Shown one piece after another: positions 8,296-16,333 of a DNA stretch of 42,296 nt. How positions within the stretch are numbered: position 1 is the stretch's first letter; every line of letters begins with the position of its first letter. The notes below the pieces were generated by a model. It was not told the origin of the DNA. It saw only the letters and a list, made by a program, of their open reading frames with translations, and searched no databases. The stretch spans positions 1 to 42,296 of the forward strand of contig SFEP01000011.1 in assembly GCA_004557185.1 (NCBI GenBank), given 5' to 3'. Position numbers and translations under genes: made by a program. This stretch comes from Bacteroidales bacterium (GTDB lineage Bacteria > Bacteroidota > Bacteroidia > Bacteroidales > Bacteroidaceae).

Positions 8296-8791
8296 TACAT
8301 GCCACATCCGCACGGTTCAAGGTGCTGCCGCCACACTGCGGCAGTACCTATGCCGGGGCGGTCGTGAAGGTTGCGTGTAGGGTAGGGGGCGTAAAGCCCG
8401 CCGCCCGATGCGTGGCCGCATGTGTTCACCACCCTGTGCTGGCAGTTTGCCAACTGTTGTGGCACGTGGGGCGTGACGTCACCCGTTAGGCTACTTGGCG
8501 GGGGCAACAGACACACAGATTTCTATCGGACAGACTACGTGCTTGCTGCCGCAGTTCGTGCGCTTTCCTATTACAGCGTATGGGGTCAGCAATGAGGGGC
8601 ATCACTTGTCCCCGCTGCTGCTTTTGCGTGCAAGTTCACATGCTGCAGCCTCTTAGGGCTTATGCTTCTTAGCGTTTATGCTTCTCGACGTATATGCTTC
8701 TTGAGGCTGGCTCTTCTTAGTACACAAGTTTCTCAGGGCTTAGCAGCGATGCGTTAGGCAACGTCTGACCTTTACAACATCGAAATTTTCT
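8296..8791. other. Long non-coding gap inside the atp operon
   Basis: 496 bases separate atpE and atpF, far more than the other junctions except atpH-atpA. I see no credible ORF on either strand. The right part contains a degenerate 16-bp tandem repeat (8646-8741). No obvious T-tract terminator or good TAnnTTTG promoter is visible. The gap could hold an mRNA processing or stability element that adjusts subunit c against b expression, but the sequence does not show this directly. Confidence 0.55.
8646..8741 (+). repeat. Degenerate 16-bp tandem repeat, about six units
   Basis: The octamer ATGCTTCT recurs exactly 16 bases apart at 8662, 8678 and 8694. Flanking 16-base windows (8646-8661, 8710-8725, 8726-8741) match the same unit at 8 to 11 of 16 positions. 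The approximate unit is ATGCTTCTTAGCGTTT. The array is not in a gene and lies just upstream of atpF. Confidence 0.7.
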
Positions 8792-9304
8792 ATGGATTCC
8801 ATCAATCTTCCATCCATTCTTACCCCCGATTTGGGTTTGTTCTTCTGGATGTTCTTGGCTTTTCTCACCGTCTTCTTGCTGGTGAGCAAGTTTGGTTTCC
8901 CCATTATAGTAAAGATGGTGGACGACCGCAAGAATTATATTGACGAGTCGCTGCGCAAGGCGCATGAGGCAAACGAGCGTTTGGCTGGCATACAGCAGGA
9001 GAGCGAGCGTTTGCTGCAAGAGGCGCGTGACCGTCAGGCGCAAATCCTGCAGCAGGCCAAGGCTACGGGCGATGGCATTGTGCAGGAAGCCCGCAACAAG
9101 GCGCAGGAAGAAGGAGCCAAATTGCTTGCCGATGCCAAGACCCAGATTTCGGTTGAGAAGGAAAACGCTTTGCGCGAAATCCGCCAGGCTGTCGCTACCC
9201 TTTCTGTCGAAATTGCCGAGAAGGTAGTGCGTCAGCAACTTGACAAAGGAGCAGAGCAGGAGAAATATATTGAGCGGCTGCTCAACGAGGCTTTGGCTAA
9301 ATAA
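8792..9304 (+). CDS. atpF: F1Fo ATP synthase subunit b
   Basis: A 170-residue peripheral stalk subunit: one N-terminal membrane helix (about residues 12-34, LGLFFWMFLAFLTVFLLVSKF) followed by a long charged, heptad-rich alpha helix that dimerises and contacts F1 through the delta subunit. The length is normal. The spacing to atpH depends on the atpH start chosen (139 bases to the GTG at 9444). Confidence 0.95.
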   Translation: MDSINLPSILTPDLGLFFWMFLAFLTVFLLVSKFGFPIIVKMVDDRKNYIDESLRKAHEANERLAGIQQESERLLQEARDRQAQILQQAKATGDGIVQEARNKAQEEGAKLLADAKTQISVEKENALREIRQAVATLSVEIAEKVVRQQLDKGAEQEKYIERLLNEALAK

Positions 9305-9443
9305 GACTGGCTCGTTGGCTTGTCTTTGAGGCGGCATCTTCATGCAGATTAACTGCGCGTTGTCACCGTCGTCCCTATTGGCAGCCCCATGTCTGTCACT
9401 GGCAGGCCCAGTCGTTTCAACCATCAAACCATCATACACAAAA

Positions 9444-9992
9444 GTGGATACCGGCATCATTTCAAACCGCTATGCCAAGGCACTGCTTCGCTTTGCCTGC
9501 GAACAGGGCGATGAGGACAAGGTCTATGCCGAAATGGCACAGGCCGCTAAGTCCTTTATCGACGTCCCCACGTTGCAGGCAGCGGTGCAAAACCCCGTGC
9601 TCACCGCTGAGCAGTTGGCCAAGTTGCTCCTCACCGCGGCCTGCGGCGAGCAGAAGCCTACGGCCACGTTGAGCAAGTTCGTTTCCCTGCTTGTCAGCAA
9701 GGGGCGCGCAGACATCATGCTGTTTGTAGCGCATGCTTATGGCACACTTTATCGTGCCCACAAGCAAATCGTGCAGACCAAACTCATTGTGCCTGCACCC
9801 TTGAGCAAGGACAACGTGGAGCGTATGCGCAAACTGCTGGCTTCGTTTACCGATGCCAAGCACGTGGAGTTTCAGGTACGCGAAGACCCCTCGCTTCTTG
9901 GCGGCTTCGTACTCGAATACGACACCTACCGCATGGATGCCAGCGTCAAGGCACAGCTGGCACGCATCAAGCGCCAACTGGCTGCGAACTAA
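9444..9992 (+). CDS. atpH: F1Fo ATP synthase subunit delta
   Basis: A 182-residue OSCP/delta subunit linking the b stalk to the top of F1. Family features are the N-terminal ISNRYAKALLRFA and the C-terminal segment PSLLGGFVLEYDTYRMDASVKAQL. The start is taken as the GTG at 9444 because homology begins at MDTGIISNRYAKAL. An in-frame ATG at 9342 would add 34 residues of non-conserved sequence. The following gap to atpA is 328 bases. Confidence 0.9.
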   Translation: MDTGIISNRYAKALLRFACEQGDEDKVYAEMAQAAKSFIDVPTLQAAVQNPVLTAEQLAKLLLTAACGEQKPTATLSKFVSLLVSKGRADIMLFVAHAYGTLYRAHKQIVQTKLIVPAPLSKDNVERMRKLLASFTDAKHVEFQVREDPSLLGGFVLEYDTYRMDASVKAQLARIKRQLAAN

Positions 9993-10320
9993 CACGAGGT
10001 AGGTTCTCTTCATACGCTTTGTCAGCTTTCCGAATGATGTCTGCGTGCAGCGTGTCTGTTTACTTCATTCAGTCCCTCGTGATACTCAGAAACCGTGACG
10101 GAACTCGCAGGCCGTATGCGCCAGAGAGAAGCTGAAAGACGGTAAAACGTAAGCCCATAAATACAATACCTTTCACGGTGGGAATGAGTAGAGCCCACCT
10201 CAAACGACACCGCGCGCCTCAGCAGAGGAAGCCACATACAACTGCTTAACCGTTGGCTACAGCGAAAGTGGTTAAAGGCCCACATGCCTCTCCGATGCGC
10301 CTTAATATCTCATAAGAATA
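9993..10320. other. Long non-coding gap between atpH and atpA
   Basis: 328 bases without a credible gene inside an operon. Two short inverted repeats are visible: GGTGGG/CCCACC near 10179-10200 and CTTAACC/GGTTAAAG near 10245-10277. TACCTTTC near 10168 is one mismatch from a -7 box, so an internal promoter for atpA-atpG is possible but weak. Confidence 0.45.
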
Positions 10321-11898
10321 ATGTCAGCAAAAATCAAACCCAGTGAAGTCAGCGACGTATTGCTGCGCCAGCTTCACGATATCGACACCCATGTCCAGTT
10401 TGAAGAAGTAGGCATCGTCCTCAGCATTGGCGATGGCGTGGCTCGCATTCATGGCCTCACCAACGTCACCGAGAACGAACTCGTAGAATTCGAGAACGGC
10501 GTCATGGGCGTGGCCATGAACCTTGAGGAAGACAATGTCGGCGTGGTGCTCATGGGTGCTTCCGAAGGTATTAAGGAAGGACAGGTGGTGAAGCGTACGG
10601 GCCGCGTGGCCTCCATTGAGGTGAGCGAGGAAATGCTTGGCCGTGTTATCAATCCCCTCGGCCAGCCCCTCGACGGCGGCCCTGCCATCGGTGGCAAGAA
10701 GTACCTCATGCCCCTCGACCGCAAGGCACCCGGCGTCATCTACCGTCAGCCCGTTACGCAAGCTCTGCAGACGGGTATCAAGAGCGTCGACTCCATGATT
10801 CCCATCGGCCGCGGCCAGCGTGAGCTTATCATTGGCGACCGTCAGACGGGTAAGACCGCTATCGCCATCGATACCATCATCAACCAAAAGGAAAACTACA
10901 AGAATGGCGACCCCGTCTACTGCATCTACGTAGCCATTGGCCAGAAAGCCTCTACCGTGGCAGGTATCGTCAATACGCTCAAGCAGCACGGCGCCATGGA
11001 GTACACCGTCGTAGTGAGTGCCACGGCAGCCGAGCCCGCCGCCATGCAGTATTATGCACCCTTTGCCGGCGCCGCCATCGGCGAGTATTTCCGCGACCGT
11101 GGTCAGCACGCCCTCGTGGTCTACGACGACCTCTCCAAGCAGGCCGTGGCCTATCGTGAGGTATCGCTCATCCTGCGTCGTCCCTCAGGCCGCGAGGCCT
11201 ATCCCGGCGACGTCTTCTACCTCCACTCCCGTCTGCTCGAGCGTGCTGCTAAAATCAACAACCAGGAAGAAGTGGCCCGCCAGATGAACGACCTCCCCGA
11301 GTGCCTTCGTGGTGAAGTCAAGGGTGGCGGTTCGCTCACCGCGTTGCCCATCATCGAGACGCAGGCTGGCGACGTATCGGCCTACATCCCCACCAACGTC
11401 ATCTCCATCACCGACGGCCAGATATACCTCGTCAGCGATCTTTTCAACCAGGGCTTCCGTCCCGCCATCGACGTCGGCATTTCCGTGAGCCGTGTGGGTG
11501 GTTCGGCACAAATCAAGAGTATGAAGAAGGTGGCCGGTACGTTGAAGATCGACCAGGCGCAGTATCGCGAGCTCGAAGCCTTCTCCAAGTTCTCCTCCGA
11601 CATGGACCCCGTGACGGCCATGACCATCGACCGCGGACGTAAGAACAACCAGCTTCTCATTCAGGCACAGTACAGCCCCATGCCCGTGGCCGAGCAAGTC
11701 GCCATCCTCTACTGCGGCACCCATTCGCTCCTTAAGGATGTACCCCTCGAAAAGGTGCGCGACTTCCAGGAAAACTTCCTGCAAGTGCTCCGTCTGCAGC
11801 ACGCCGACGACGTGCTCAAGCCCATTGCCGAAGGTCAGCTCACCCCCGAGGTTTGCCAAATCATCGAGTCAGTGGCTGCCGACGTAGCCAAGTGCTGA
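10321..11898 (+). CDS. atpA: F1Fo ATP synthase subunit alpha
   Basis: A 525-residue non-catalytic nucleotide-binding alpha subunit of F1. The P-loop GDRQTGKT is at residues 172-179. The alpha/beta signature region ALPIIETQAGDVSAYIPTN and the VGGSAQ segment are present. The ATG at 10321 opens MSAKIKPSEVSDVLL, typical of family N-termini. Codon choice is strongly biased to C-ending codons, as expected for a highly expressed gene. It is followed after 115 bases by atpG. Confidence 0.98.
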   Translation: MSAKIKPSEVSDVLLRQLHDIDTHVQFEEVGIVLSIGDGVARIHGLTNVTENELVEFENGVMGVAMNLEEDNVGVVLMGASEGIKEGQVVKRTGRVASIEVSEEMLGRVINPLGQPLDGGPAIGGKKYLMPLDRKAPGVIYRQPVTQALQTGIKSVDSMIPIGRGQRELIIGDRQTGKTAIAIDTIINQKENYKNGDPVYCIYVAIGQKASTVAGIVNTLKQHGAMEYTVVVSATAAEPAAMQYYAPFAGAAIGEYFRDRGQHALVVYDDLSKQAVAYREVSLILRRPSGREAYPGDVFYLHSRLLERAAKINNQEEVARQMNDLPECLRGEVKGGGSLTALPIIETQAGDVSAYIPTNVISITDGQIYLVSDLFNQGFRPAIDVGISVSRVGGSAQIKSMKKVAGTLKIDQAQYRELEAFSKFSSDMDPVTAMTIDRGRKNNQLLIQAQYSPMPVAEQVAILYCGTHSLLKDVPLEKVRDFQENFLQVLRLQHADDVLKPIAEGQLTPEVCQIIESVAADVAKC

Positions 11899-12013
11899 GG
11901 CACGAGGCCCCCCCTCGATTGCCGAAAACGTTGCTCCGCGCCCCAGCCCCGCGTCTGCCTCAGGCCGTGTGCCGAGTGCGGATCCGTCTTTATCTGCTAA
12001 TTGAAAATCCCCT

Positions 12014-12889
12014 ATGCCATCTCTCAAAGAAGTCAAAAATAGAATAGCTTCGGTCAACAACACGCGCAAAATCACGAGTGCCATGAAGATGGTAGCCTCG
12101 GCCAAGTTGCACAATGCCCAGCAGGCTATCGAGAGCATGCGCCCCTACGAGGAGCAGTTGTCGTCTATCATGTCAACCTTCGTAGCCAGTGTTGAGGGCG
12201 AGGTGCAAACGCCTTATGCCGTGTCACGTCCCGTGCAAAAGGTGGCCCTTGTGCTCCTCACCTCTAACTCCTCGCTTTGTGGAGCCTACAATGCCAACGT
12301 CATCAAGGCGTTCACCCACAAGGTCAAGGCTTATCGTGAGCAGGGAATACAGGTGGCGGCAGTTTATCCCATAGGCCGCAAGGCTGCCGATGCCGTGCGC
12401 AAGCAGGGATTTACGCCCCAGCATGACTATAGCGCCATGCTCGACCATCCTGCCTATCAGCCCGCTGCCGAGCTCGCCAAGCAACTCATGCAGAGCTTTG
12501 TGAATGGCGAGGTGGACCGCGTCGACCTCATCTACCACCACTTCAAGAGTTCGGCCACCCAGCAGTTGCGCGACGAGGAATTCCTTCCCCTCGACCTCCA
12601 GGCCTCTGCCAGTGAGCCCGTAGCCGCCGGTCCAGCCCTCGACTTCATCGTCGAGCCCTCCATGCCCGAGGTACTCACGCAACTCGTGCCCAAGTCGCTC
12701 TACTTGAAGCTCTACACCGCGCTGCTCGACAGTCTGGCCAGCGAGCACGCCGCCCGCGTCATTGCCATGCAGGTGGCCACCGACAACGCCGACGAACTGC
12801 TCCGCGAACTCACGCTCATGTATAACAAAACGCGTCAGCAGGCCATTACAGCCGAGTTGCTCGACATTGTGGGCGGCAGCATGCAGTGA
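12014..12889 (+). CDS. atpG: F1Fo ATP synthase subunit gamma
   Basis: A 291-residue central stalk (rotor) subunit. The N-terminal helix IASVNNTRKITSAMKMVASAKL and the C-terminal helix containing DNADELLRELTLMYNKTRQ, which form the coiled coil inserted into F1, are both conserved. SNSSLCGAYNANV is the Rossmann-like middle domain signature. It is the last gene of the atp operon; an intrinsic terminator follows within 50 bases. Confidence 0.97.
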   Translation: MPSLKEVKNRIASVNNTRKITSAMKMVASAKLHNAQQAIESMRPYEEQLSSIMSTFVASVEGEVQTPYAVSRPVQKVALVLLTSNSSLCGAYNANVIKAFTHKVKAYREQGIQVAAVYPIGRKAADAVRKQGFTPQHDYSAMLDHPAYQPAAELAKQLMQSFVNGEVDRVDLIYHHFKSSATQQLRDEEFLPLDLQASASEPVAAGPALDFIVEPSMPEVLTQLVPKSLYLKLYTALLDSLASEHAARVIAMQVATDNADELLRELTLMYNKTRQQAITAELLDIVGGSMQ

Positions 12890-12937
12890 TGCCGTGCCCT
12901 GCGGCCGCAGCCACACCGCCGCCATCCACCCACCCAC

Positions 12938-12982
12938 ACGCACCCACCGCGGTCCATCACCGTCAGGGTGCGTTTTCTTTTT
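12938..12982 (+). terminator. Intrinsic terminator of the atp operon
   Basis: An 8-bp perfect stem, ACGCACCC (12938-12945) and GGGTGCGT (12966-12973), has a 20-base loop that itself contains the palindrome ACCGCGGT. It is followed directly by TTTTCTTTTT. It lies 49 bases after the atpG stop. Confidence 0.8.
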
Positions 12983-13016
12983 GGGGGAAAATGCACACGT
13001 GACGCTGGCGGCCCTC

Positions 13017-13044
13017 ACTATATTAAAGGAGTACGCGGCGCGGT
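13017..13044 (+). repeat. Recurring AT-rich / GGAGTGCG motif, site 1
   Basis: CTATATTAAAGGAGTACG followed by CGGCG matches three other sites in this window (20736-20767, 37191-37222, and 15121-15148 inverted). It lies between the atp terminator and glycerate kinase. The function is unknown. Confidence 0.5.
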
Positions 13045-13118
13045 GGGAGCACGCAACGTGGTGGGTGGAAAAGGTGAGAAAACCCAAGCGCACACAGCCG
13101 CTTGCCCCGCTGCGTTTG

Positions 13119-13225
13119 TCCACCTCTTTCTTGTAGGTAAACCAAATTCCGCCGTAGCCGCCCGCTTCGTTCATGTAGGCAACACCGTTCAGCCGTAGCC
13201 TTCTGCTTCTTTCTTGAAGGAAATT
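13119..13225 (+). repeat. Imperfect ~41-bp tandem repeat upstream of glycerate kinase
   Basis: Two units ending in GCCGTAGCC (at about 13159 and 13200) share TTCNTGTAGG in the middle, and a third partial unit follows (TTCTTGAAGG). Identity between the first two is roughly 70 percent by eye. The array ends just before the ATG at 13244. Confidence 0.4.
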
Positions 13226-13243
13226 CAACTACTCCACCACCTC

Positions 13244-14308
13244 ATGCGTTTTCTTCTGGCTTTCGATTCTTATAAAGGCTGCCTCACTTCGCAGCAGGCA
13301 GCGCAGGCCGCTGCCGGTCCGTTGCAGGCCGCTGGCCACAGCGTGCACACCCTCGTGCTCAGCGATGGCGGCGAGGGTTGGTGCGAGGCGTGGCACGCCC
13401 TCAGCGGTGGCACGTGGCATACGGTGCCCGTGCACGACCCCCTCATGCGGCGCATCGAGGCGCGCTATCTCGTGACGCCCCATGGCACTGCCTACCTTGA
13501 GAGTGCCGCAGCCTGCGGGCTGCATCTGCTTGCACCCGCCGAGCGCAACCCCATGAAGGCCACGTCCTATGGGCTGGGCGAACTCATAGCCCACGCCGTG
13601 CTGGGCGGTGCGCGGCGCTTGGTGGTGGGACTGGGTGGCACCGCCACCTGCGACTGCGGCATCGGCATGCTGCACGCTCTCATCCACCTCTTTGCCCGCG
13701 GCAAGCAGTTTGCCGATGCCCGCGCCACCGTGCTCGGCCGTTGCCGTTTCATAGCAGCCACCGACGTCACCGCCCCTCTCTGCGGCGAGCACGGCGCCAC
13801 CTATACCTTTGCCCCGCAAAAGGGAGCGACGCCCTCCATGCTCCCGCTCCTCGAGGAGCGCGCCGCCCGCTTCAGCCGCCTCTCAGCCGCCCACATGGGC
13901 TGCAACCGCGCCTGTGATGACGGGGCCGGCGCGGCCGGCGGACTGGGCTACGCCCTGATGCAATACCTCGATGCCGAGGTGGAGAGCGGTGCCGACCTGC
14001 TGCTGCGCGCCGCCCGTTTTAGCGAGCAGGTGTCGGCCGCCGATGTGGTGCTGACGGGCGAGGGACGCAGTGATGCGCAGACCCTGCAGGGCAAACTCCC
14101 CCAGCGCGTCATGCAGCAGGCCGCAGCGTGCGGTGTGCCCGTATGGCTCTTCTCGGGGCAAGTGGCACAGGTGGAGACGCTTCACCGCGCTGGTTTTGCC
14201 GGCGTGTGCCCCGTCACACCGCCCAGCCTCCCCCTCTCCGAAGCCCTGCAGCCCGCCACCGCCACCCGCCTGCTGGCCGACGCTGTGCGCCGCACCTTTC
14301 TTGCCTAA
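13244..14308 (+). CDS. Glycerate kinase (GlxK/GarK family)
   Basis: A 354-residue class II-type glycerate kinase, which phosphorylates glycerate with ATP to 2-phosphoglycerate in the family. Signatures are the N-terminal FDSYKGCLTSQQAAQAAAGPL, the DGGEGW motif (residues ~46-51), the central VVGLGGTATCDCGIGML glycine-rich nucleotide segment, and near the C-terminus TGEGRSDAQTLQGKLPQRV. The ATG at 13244 (MRFLLAFDSYKG) is preferred to an upstream in-frame TTG at 13214. The last 43 bases, encoding RLLADAVRRTFLA plus stop, are duplicated 61 bases downstream on the other side of a truncated repeat element. The gene itself is intact. Confidence 0.9.
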   Translation: MRFLLAFDSYKGCLTSQQAAQAAAGPLQAAGHSVHTLVLSDGGEGWCEAWHALSGGTWHTVPVHDPLMRRIEARYLVTPHGTAYLESAAACGLHLLAPAERNPMKATSYGLGELIAHAVLGGARRLVVGLGGTATCDCGIGMLHALIHLFARGKQFADARATVLGRCRFIAATDVTAPLCGEHGATYTFAPQKGATPSMLPLLEERAARFSRLSAAHMGCNRACDDGAGAAGGLGYALMQYLDAEVESGADLLLRAARFSEQVSAADVVLTGEGRSDAQTLQGKLPQRVMQQAAACGVPVWLFSGQVAQVETLHRAGFAGVCPVTPPSLPLSEALQPATATRLLADAVRRTFLA

Positions 14309-14309
14309 G
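14267..14309 (+). repeat. 43-bp direct repeat, left copy (3' end of glycerate kinase)
   Basis: This stretch, ending with the gene's stop codon, recurs at 14371-14413 with two mismatches. The two copies flank a truncated dispersed repeat. Confidence 0.85.
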
Positions 14310-14310
14310 A

Positions 14311-14370
14311 CGGTGTGTCATCATGGCCAATATGCTTCGTTGCTATCGGCATTCGGGCTTGGTCATGTAC
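14311..14370 (+). repeat. Truncated copy of the 2882-3038 repeat
   Basis: Identical to 2881-2940 at 58 of 60 positions, including the GGTGTGTCA end. It stops exactly at GTAC, the left half of the central palindrome of the full element, so the right 98 bases are missing. It is embedded between the two copies of the glycerate kinase tail. Confidence 0.85.
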
Positions 14371-14413
14371 CGCCTGCTGGCCGACGCCGTGCGCCGCACC
14401 TTTCTGGCCTAAG
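14371..14413 (+). pseudogene. Duplicated 3' end fragment of glycerate kinase
   Basis: Encodes RLLADAVRRTFLA and a stop, copying the end of the intact gene (14267-14309) with two base changes. It has no start of its own. It is best read as a by-product of the event that placed the truncated repeat here. Confidence 0.75.
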
Positions 14414-14467
14414 GCATGACCCCTGCGCCATGCCTTTTCTTTTTTCTTGAAAAATCCATTTCCCATC

Positions 14468-15001
14468 ATGACCACACCGCCGTTGCTCACCTCCCCGCGC
14501 CTGGTGCTCCGTCCTTGGTGCGATGCCGACGCCCCCGCACTCTACCCGCTGGCCAGCGACCCCGAGGTCGGTCAGCGCGCCGGCTGGCCGCCGCACACCA
14601 GCGAGCAGGAGAGTCTGCACATCATCCGCACCGTCTTCGCCAACCCCACCACCTGGGCTGTCACCCTGCGCGCTGACGGCACCCTCATCGGCGCCATAGG
14701 CTACGGCCCCTCGTGCGATTGCTCCCTGCCCGCCTTGCCTGGCGAACCCACCGTGGGCTACTGGATAGGCCGTGCCTATTGGCGACAAGGCTACTGCACC
14801 GAAGCCCTCAGCACCCTCATCTGTCACGTCAAGGCCCACACCAGCATACGCTCACTCATCAGCGGTCACTTTACCGACAACGAGGCTTCGGGGCGCGTCA
14901 TGCAGAAATGCGGCTTTCGCCCCACGGGCCACACCGTGTTCGACCCCTCGCTCGTGGGCGGTGCCGACCGTCCCATCCGCGTGCTGCGGCTGACGTGGTA
15001 A
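14468..15001 (+). CDS. GNAT-family N-acetyltransferase (RimJ/RimL type)
   Basis: A 177-residue acetyltransferase of the Acetyltransf_3 group, which transfers acetyl from acetyl-CoA to an amine of a protein or small molecule. It starts with the family hallmark LTSPRLVLRPWCDADAPALYPLASDPEV. The acetyl-CoA binding region is VGYWIGRAYWRQGYCTEALSTLI (about residues 97-119), and the end has the typical NEASGRVMQKCGFRPTGH. The substrate cannot be read from sequence. The start is the ATG at 14468. It probably has its own transcription or reads through from glycerate kinase. Confidence 0.85.
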   Translation: MTTPPLLTSPRLVLRPWCDADAPALYPLASDPEVGQRAGWPPHTSEQESLHIIRTVFANPTTWAVTLRADGTLIGAIGYGPSCDCSLPALPGEPTVGYWIGRAYWRQGYCTEALSTLICHVKAHTSIRSLISGHFTDNEASGRVMQKCGFRPTGHTVFDPSLVGGADRPIRVLRLTW

Positions 15002-15093
15002 AAACGTGTACGGCGCAGCGTAGATGCTGACAGCCAACATGCGCCCTTTACAAGGATGTTACAGCCATGTTACAAAGCCGTGGCGAGATGAAA

Positions 15094-15120
15094 AAGGCGT
15101 GCCCATGACGGGCACGCCTT
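15094..15120 (-). terminator. Intrinsic terminator of the metal-efflux operon
   Basis: A perfect 11-bp stem (AAGGCGTGCCC at 15094-15104 and GGGCACGCCTT at 15110-15120) with a 5-base loop. On the minus strand it is followed by a run of T (complement of 15091-15095), so it ends the leftward tolC-like transcript. It may also slow the rightward GNAT transcript. Confidence 0.85.
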
Positions 15121-15148
15121 CGCATTCTATTATATATATAAGGAAAGA
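15121..15148 (-). repeat. Recurring AT-rich / GGAGTGCG motif, site 2
   Basis: On the minus strand it reads CTTTCCTTATATATATAATA followed by GAATGCG, resembling 37191-37222. It lies between the tolC-like stop and the terminator hairpin. Confidence 0.5.
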
Positions 15149-15154
15149 GTCCAC

Positions 15155-16333
15155 TCAGAGCAGCGGTGCTGTGAGTTCGGCACAGGTTTGCTGCCACTCG
15201 CGCATGGCGTCGAGCCAGCGGGTGGCGGCGTCGTAGTAGAGGCGGGTGGAGAGCAGGTATTCGGCTACGGAGATGTTGCCGGCGTCGAGCGACTGGCGCA
15301 GCAGTGGCTCGGTGTCGGCCGCCCGTACGGCCTCGCTGTAGGTGTCGGCCACGCGCTTGAGTGCCGCCTGCCGTTCGAAGAGCGCCTGCTGCTGCAAGCG
15401 GAACTGCAGACGCACGTCGTCGTGGCGCGCCTCGGCAGCCTCGACCTCGGCACGGGCCTGGCGCATGCGGCGCGCATTGCTCCACAGCGGAATGCTCAGT
15501 CCCACGCTGATGCCCTGCTGCTTTTGCCCTGCGATGTATTCGCCCATGAAGCCCACCGAGGGCGAGGGCATGTTGGCTGTGCGCGTCAGCTTCACGTTGC
15601 TGCGGCTCACATTGAGCGCACTCTGGGCGTAACGCACATCGGGGCTGGCGGCCTCGGTGCGGGCAATCCACTCGCCGAAGGTGGCGGGCAGGGCGTAGGG
15701 CGAGTAGACGGAGTCGTTCACCGCCAGCGGCTGGCCACCGTTGAGCGCGGTGAGACGGTCGGCGGCTGCCTGCCGTTCGGCCTCGTAGCGCTGCACCTCG
15801 GCCGTGATGGACTGCAGGTCGAGCTGTGCGTTGCGGTAGTCGGGCAGCGCCACATCACCGTGGTCAAGGCGGCGCTCCATGGCACGGGCCAGTTCGCTGG
15901 CATGCTGCGCCCTGGTACGCATCATGGAGAGCATGGCGTTGTAGTAAACGAGGTCGATGTAGCACATTTCAGCCTCAAGCAGTATGCTCGTGCGCTCCAC
16001 GCCGTACTGGCTGTCGGCCAGCAGGCCCTGTTCGCGGGCCATGCGACGGCGGGCACCGGTGAGCAGACCCATGTCAAGCGGCTGCGTGAAACTGAAATCC
16101 TTGCGCTTGCCAATGTTCGAAGGATTTCCCCAAAGATAGGCAAACTCTGCCTCGGGGTCGGGCAAGGCAACGGCGGCGCGGGCAGCGGCCTTCTCGGCCG
16201 CGTTGACCTTGCGTAGTGCCTGAAGCGTGGTGTTGTGAGCCTCCACACTTTGCAACACGTGTGGGGCAGTGCCCTGTGCCGACATGCACAAAGCGGCGGT
16301 GGCCATGGCGGCCGTCAGGAAAATGCGGTACAT
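15155..16333 (-). CDS. TolC/CusC-family outer membrane efflux protein
   Basis: A 392-residue outer membrane channel of the OEP family, the exit duct for the RND pump encoded just upstream. A signal peptide ends near residue 20 (MYRIFLTAAMATAALCMSAQG). Two OEP repeats of long alpha-helical coiled coils follow, rich in Ala, Arg and Glu. It is shorter than E. coli TolC (471 residues mature) but normal for Bacteroidota CusC-like proteins. The start overlaps the end of the pump gene by 19 bases, so the two are co-transcribed and probably coupled. It is the last gene of the operon before the hairpin at 15094-15120. Confidence 0.88.
   Translation of the reverse strand: MYRIFLTAAMATAALCMSAQGTAPHVLQSVEAHNTTLQALRKVNAAEKAAARAAVALPDPEAEFAYLWGNPSNIGKRKDFSFTQPLDMGLLTGARRRMAREQGLLADSQYGVERTSILLEAEMCYIDLVYYNAMLSMMRTRAQHASELARAMERRLDHGDVALPDYRNAQLDLQSITAEVQRYEAERQAAADRLTALNGGQPLAVNDSVYSPYALPATFGEWIARTEAASPDVRYAQSALNVSRSNVKLTRTANMPSPSVGFMGEYIAGQKQQGISVGLSIPLWSNARRMRQARAEVEAAEARHDDVRLQFRLQQQALFERQAALKRVADTYSEAVRAADTEPLLRQSLDAGNISVAEYLLSTRLYYDAATRWLDAMREWQQTCAELTAPLL

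Noticed and set aside
12224..13228. 334-codon minus-strand frame over atpG and its downstream spacer
   Set aside because: It is antisense to atpG for most of its length. Only the Gly/Tyr-rich start lies in the spacer, and it reflects the tandem repeat there.
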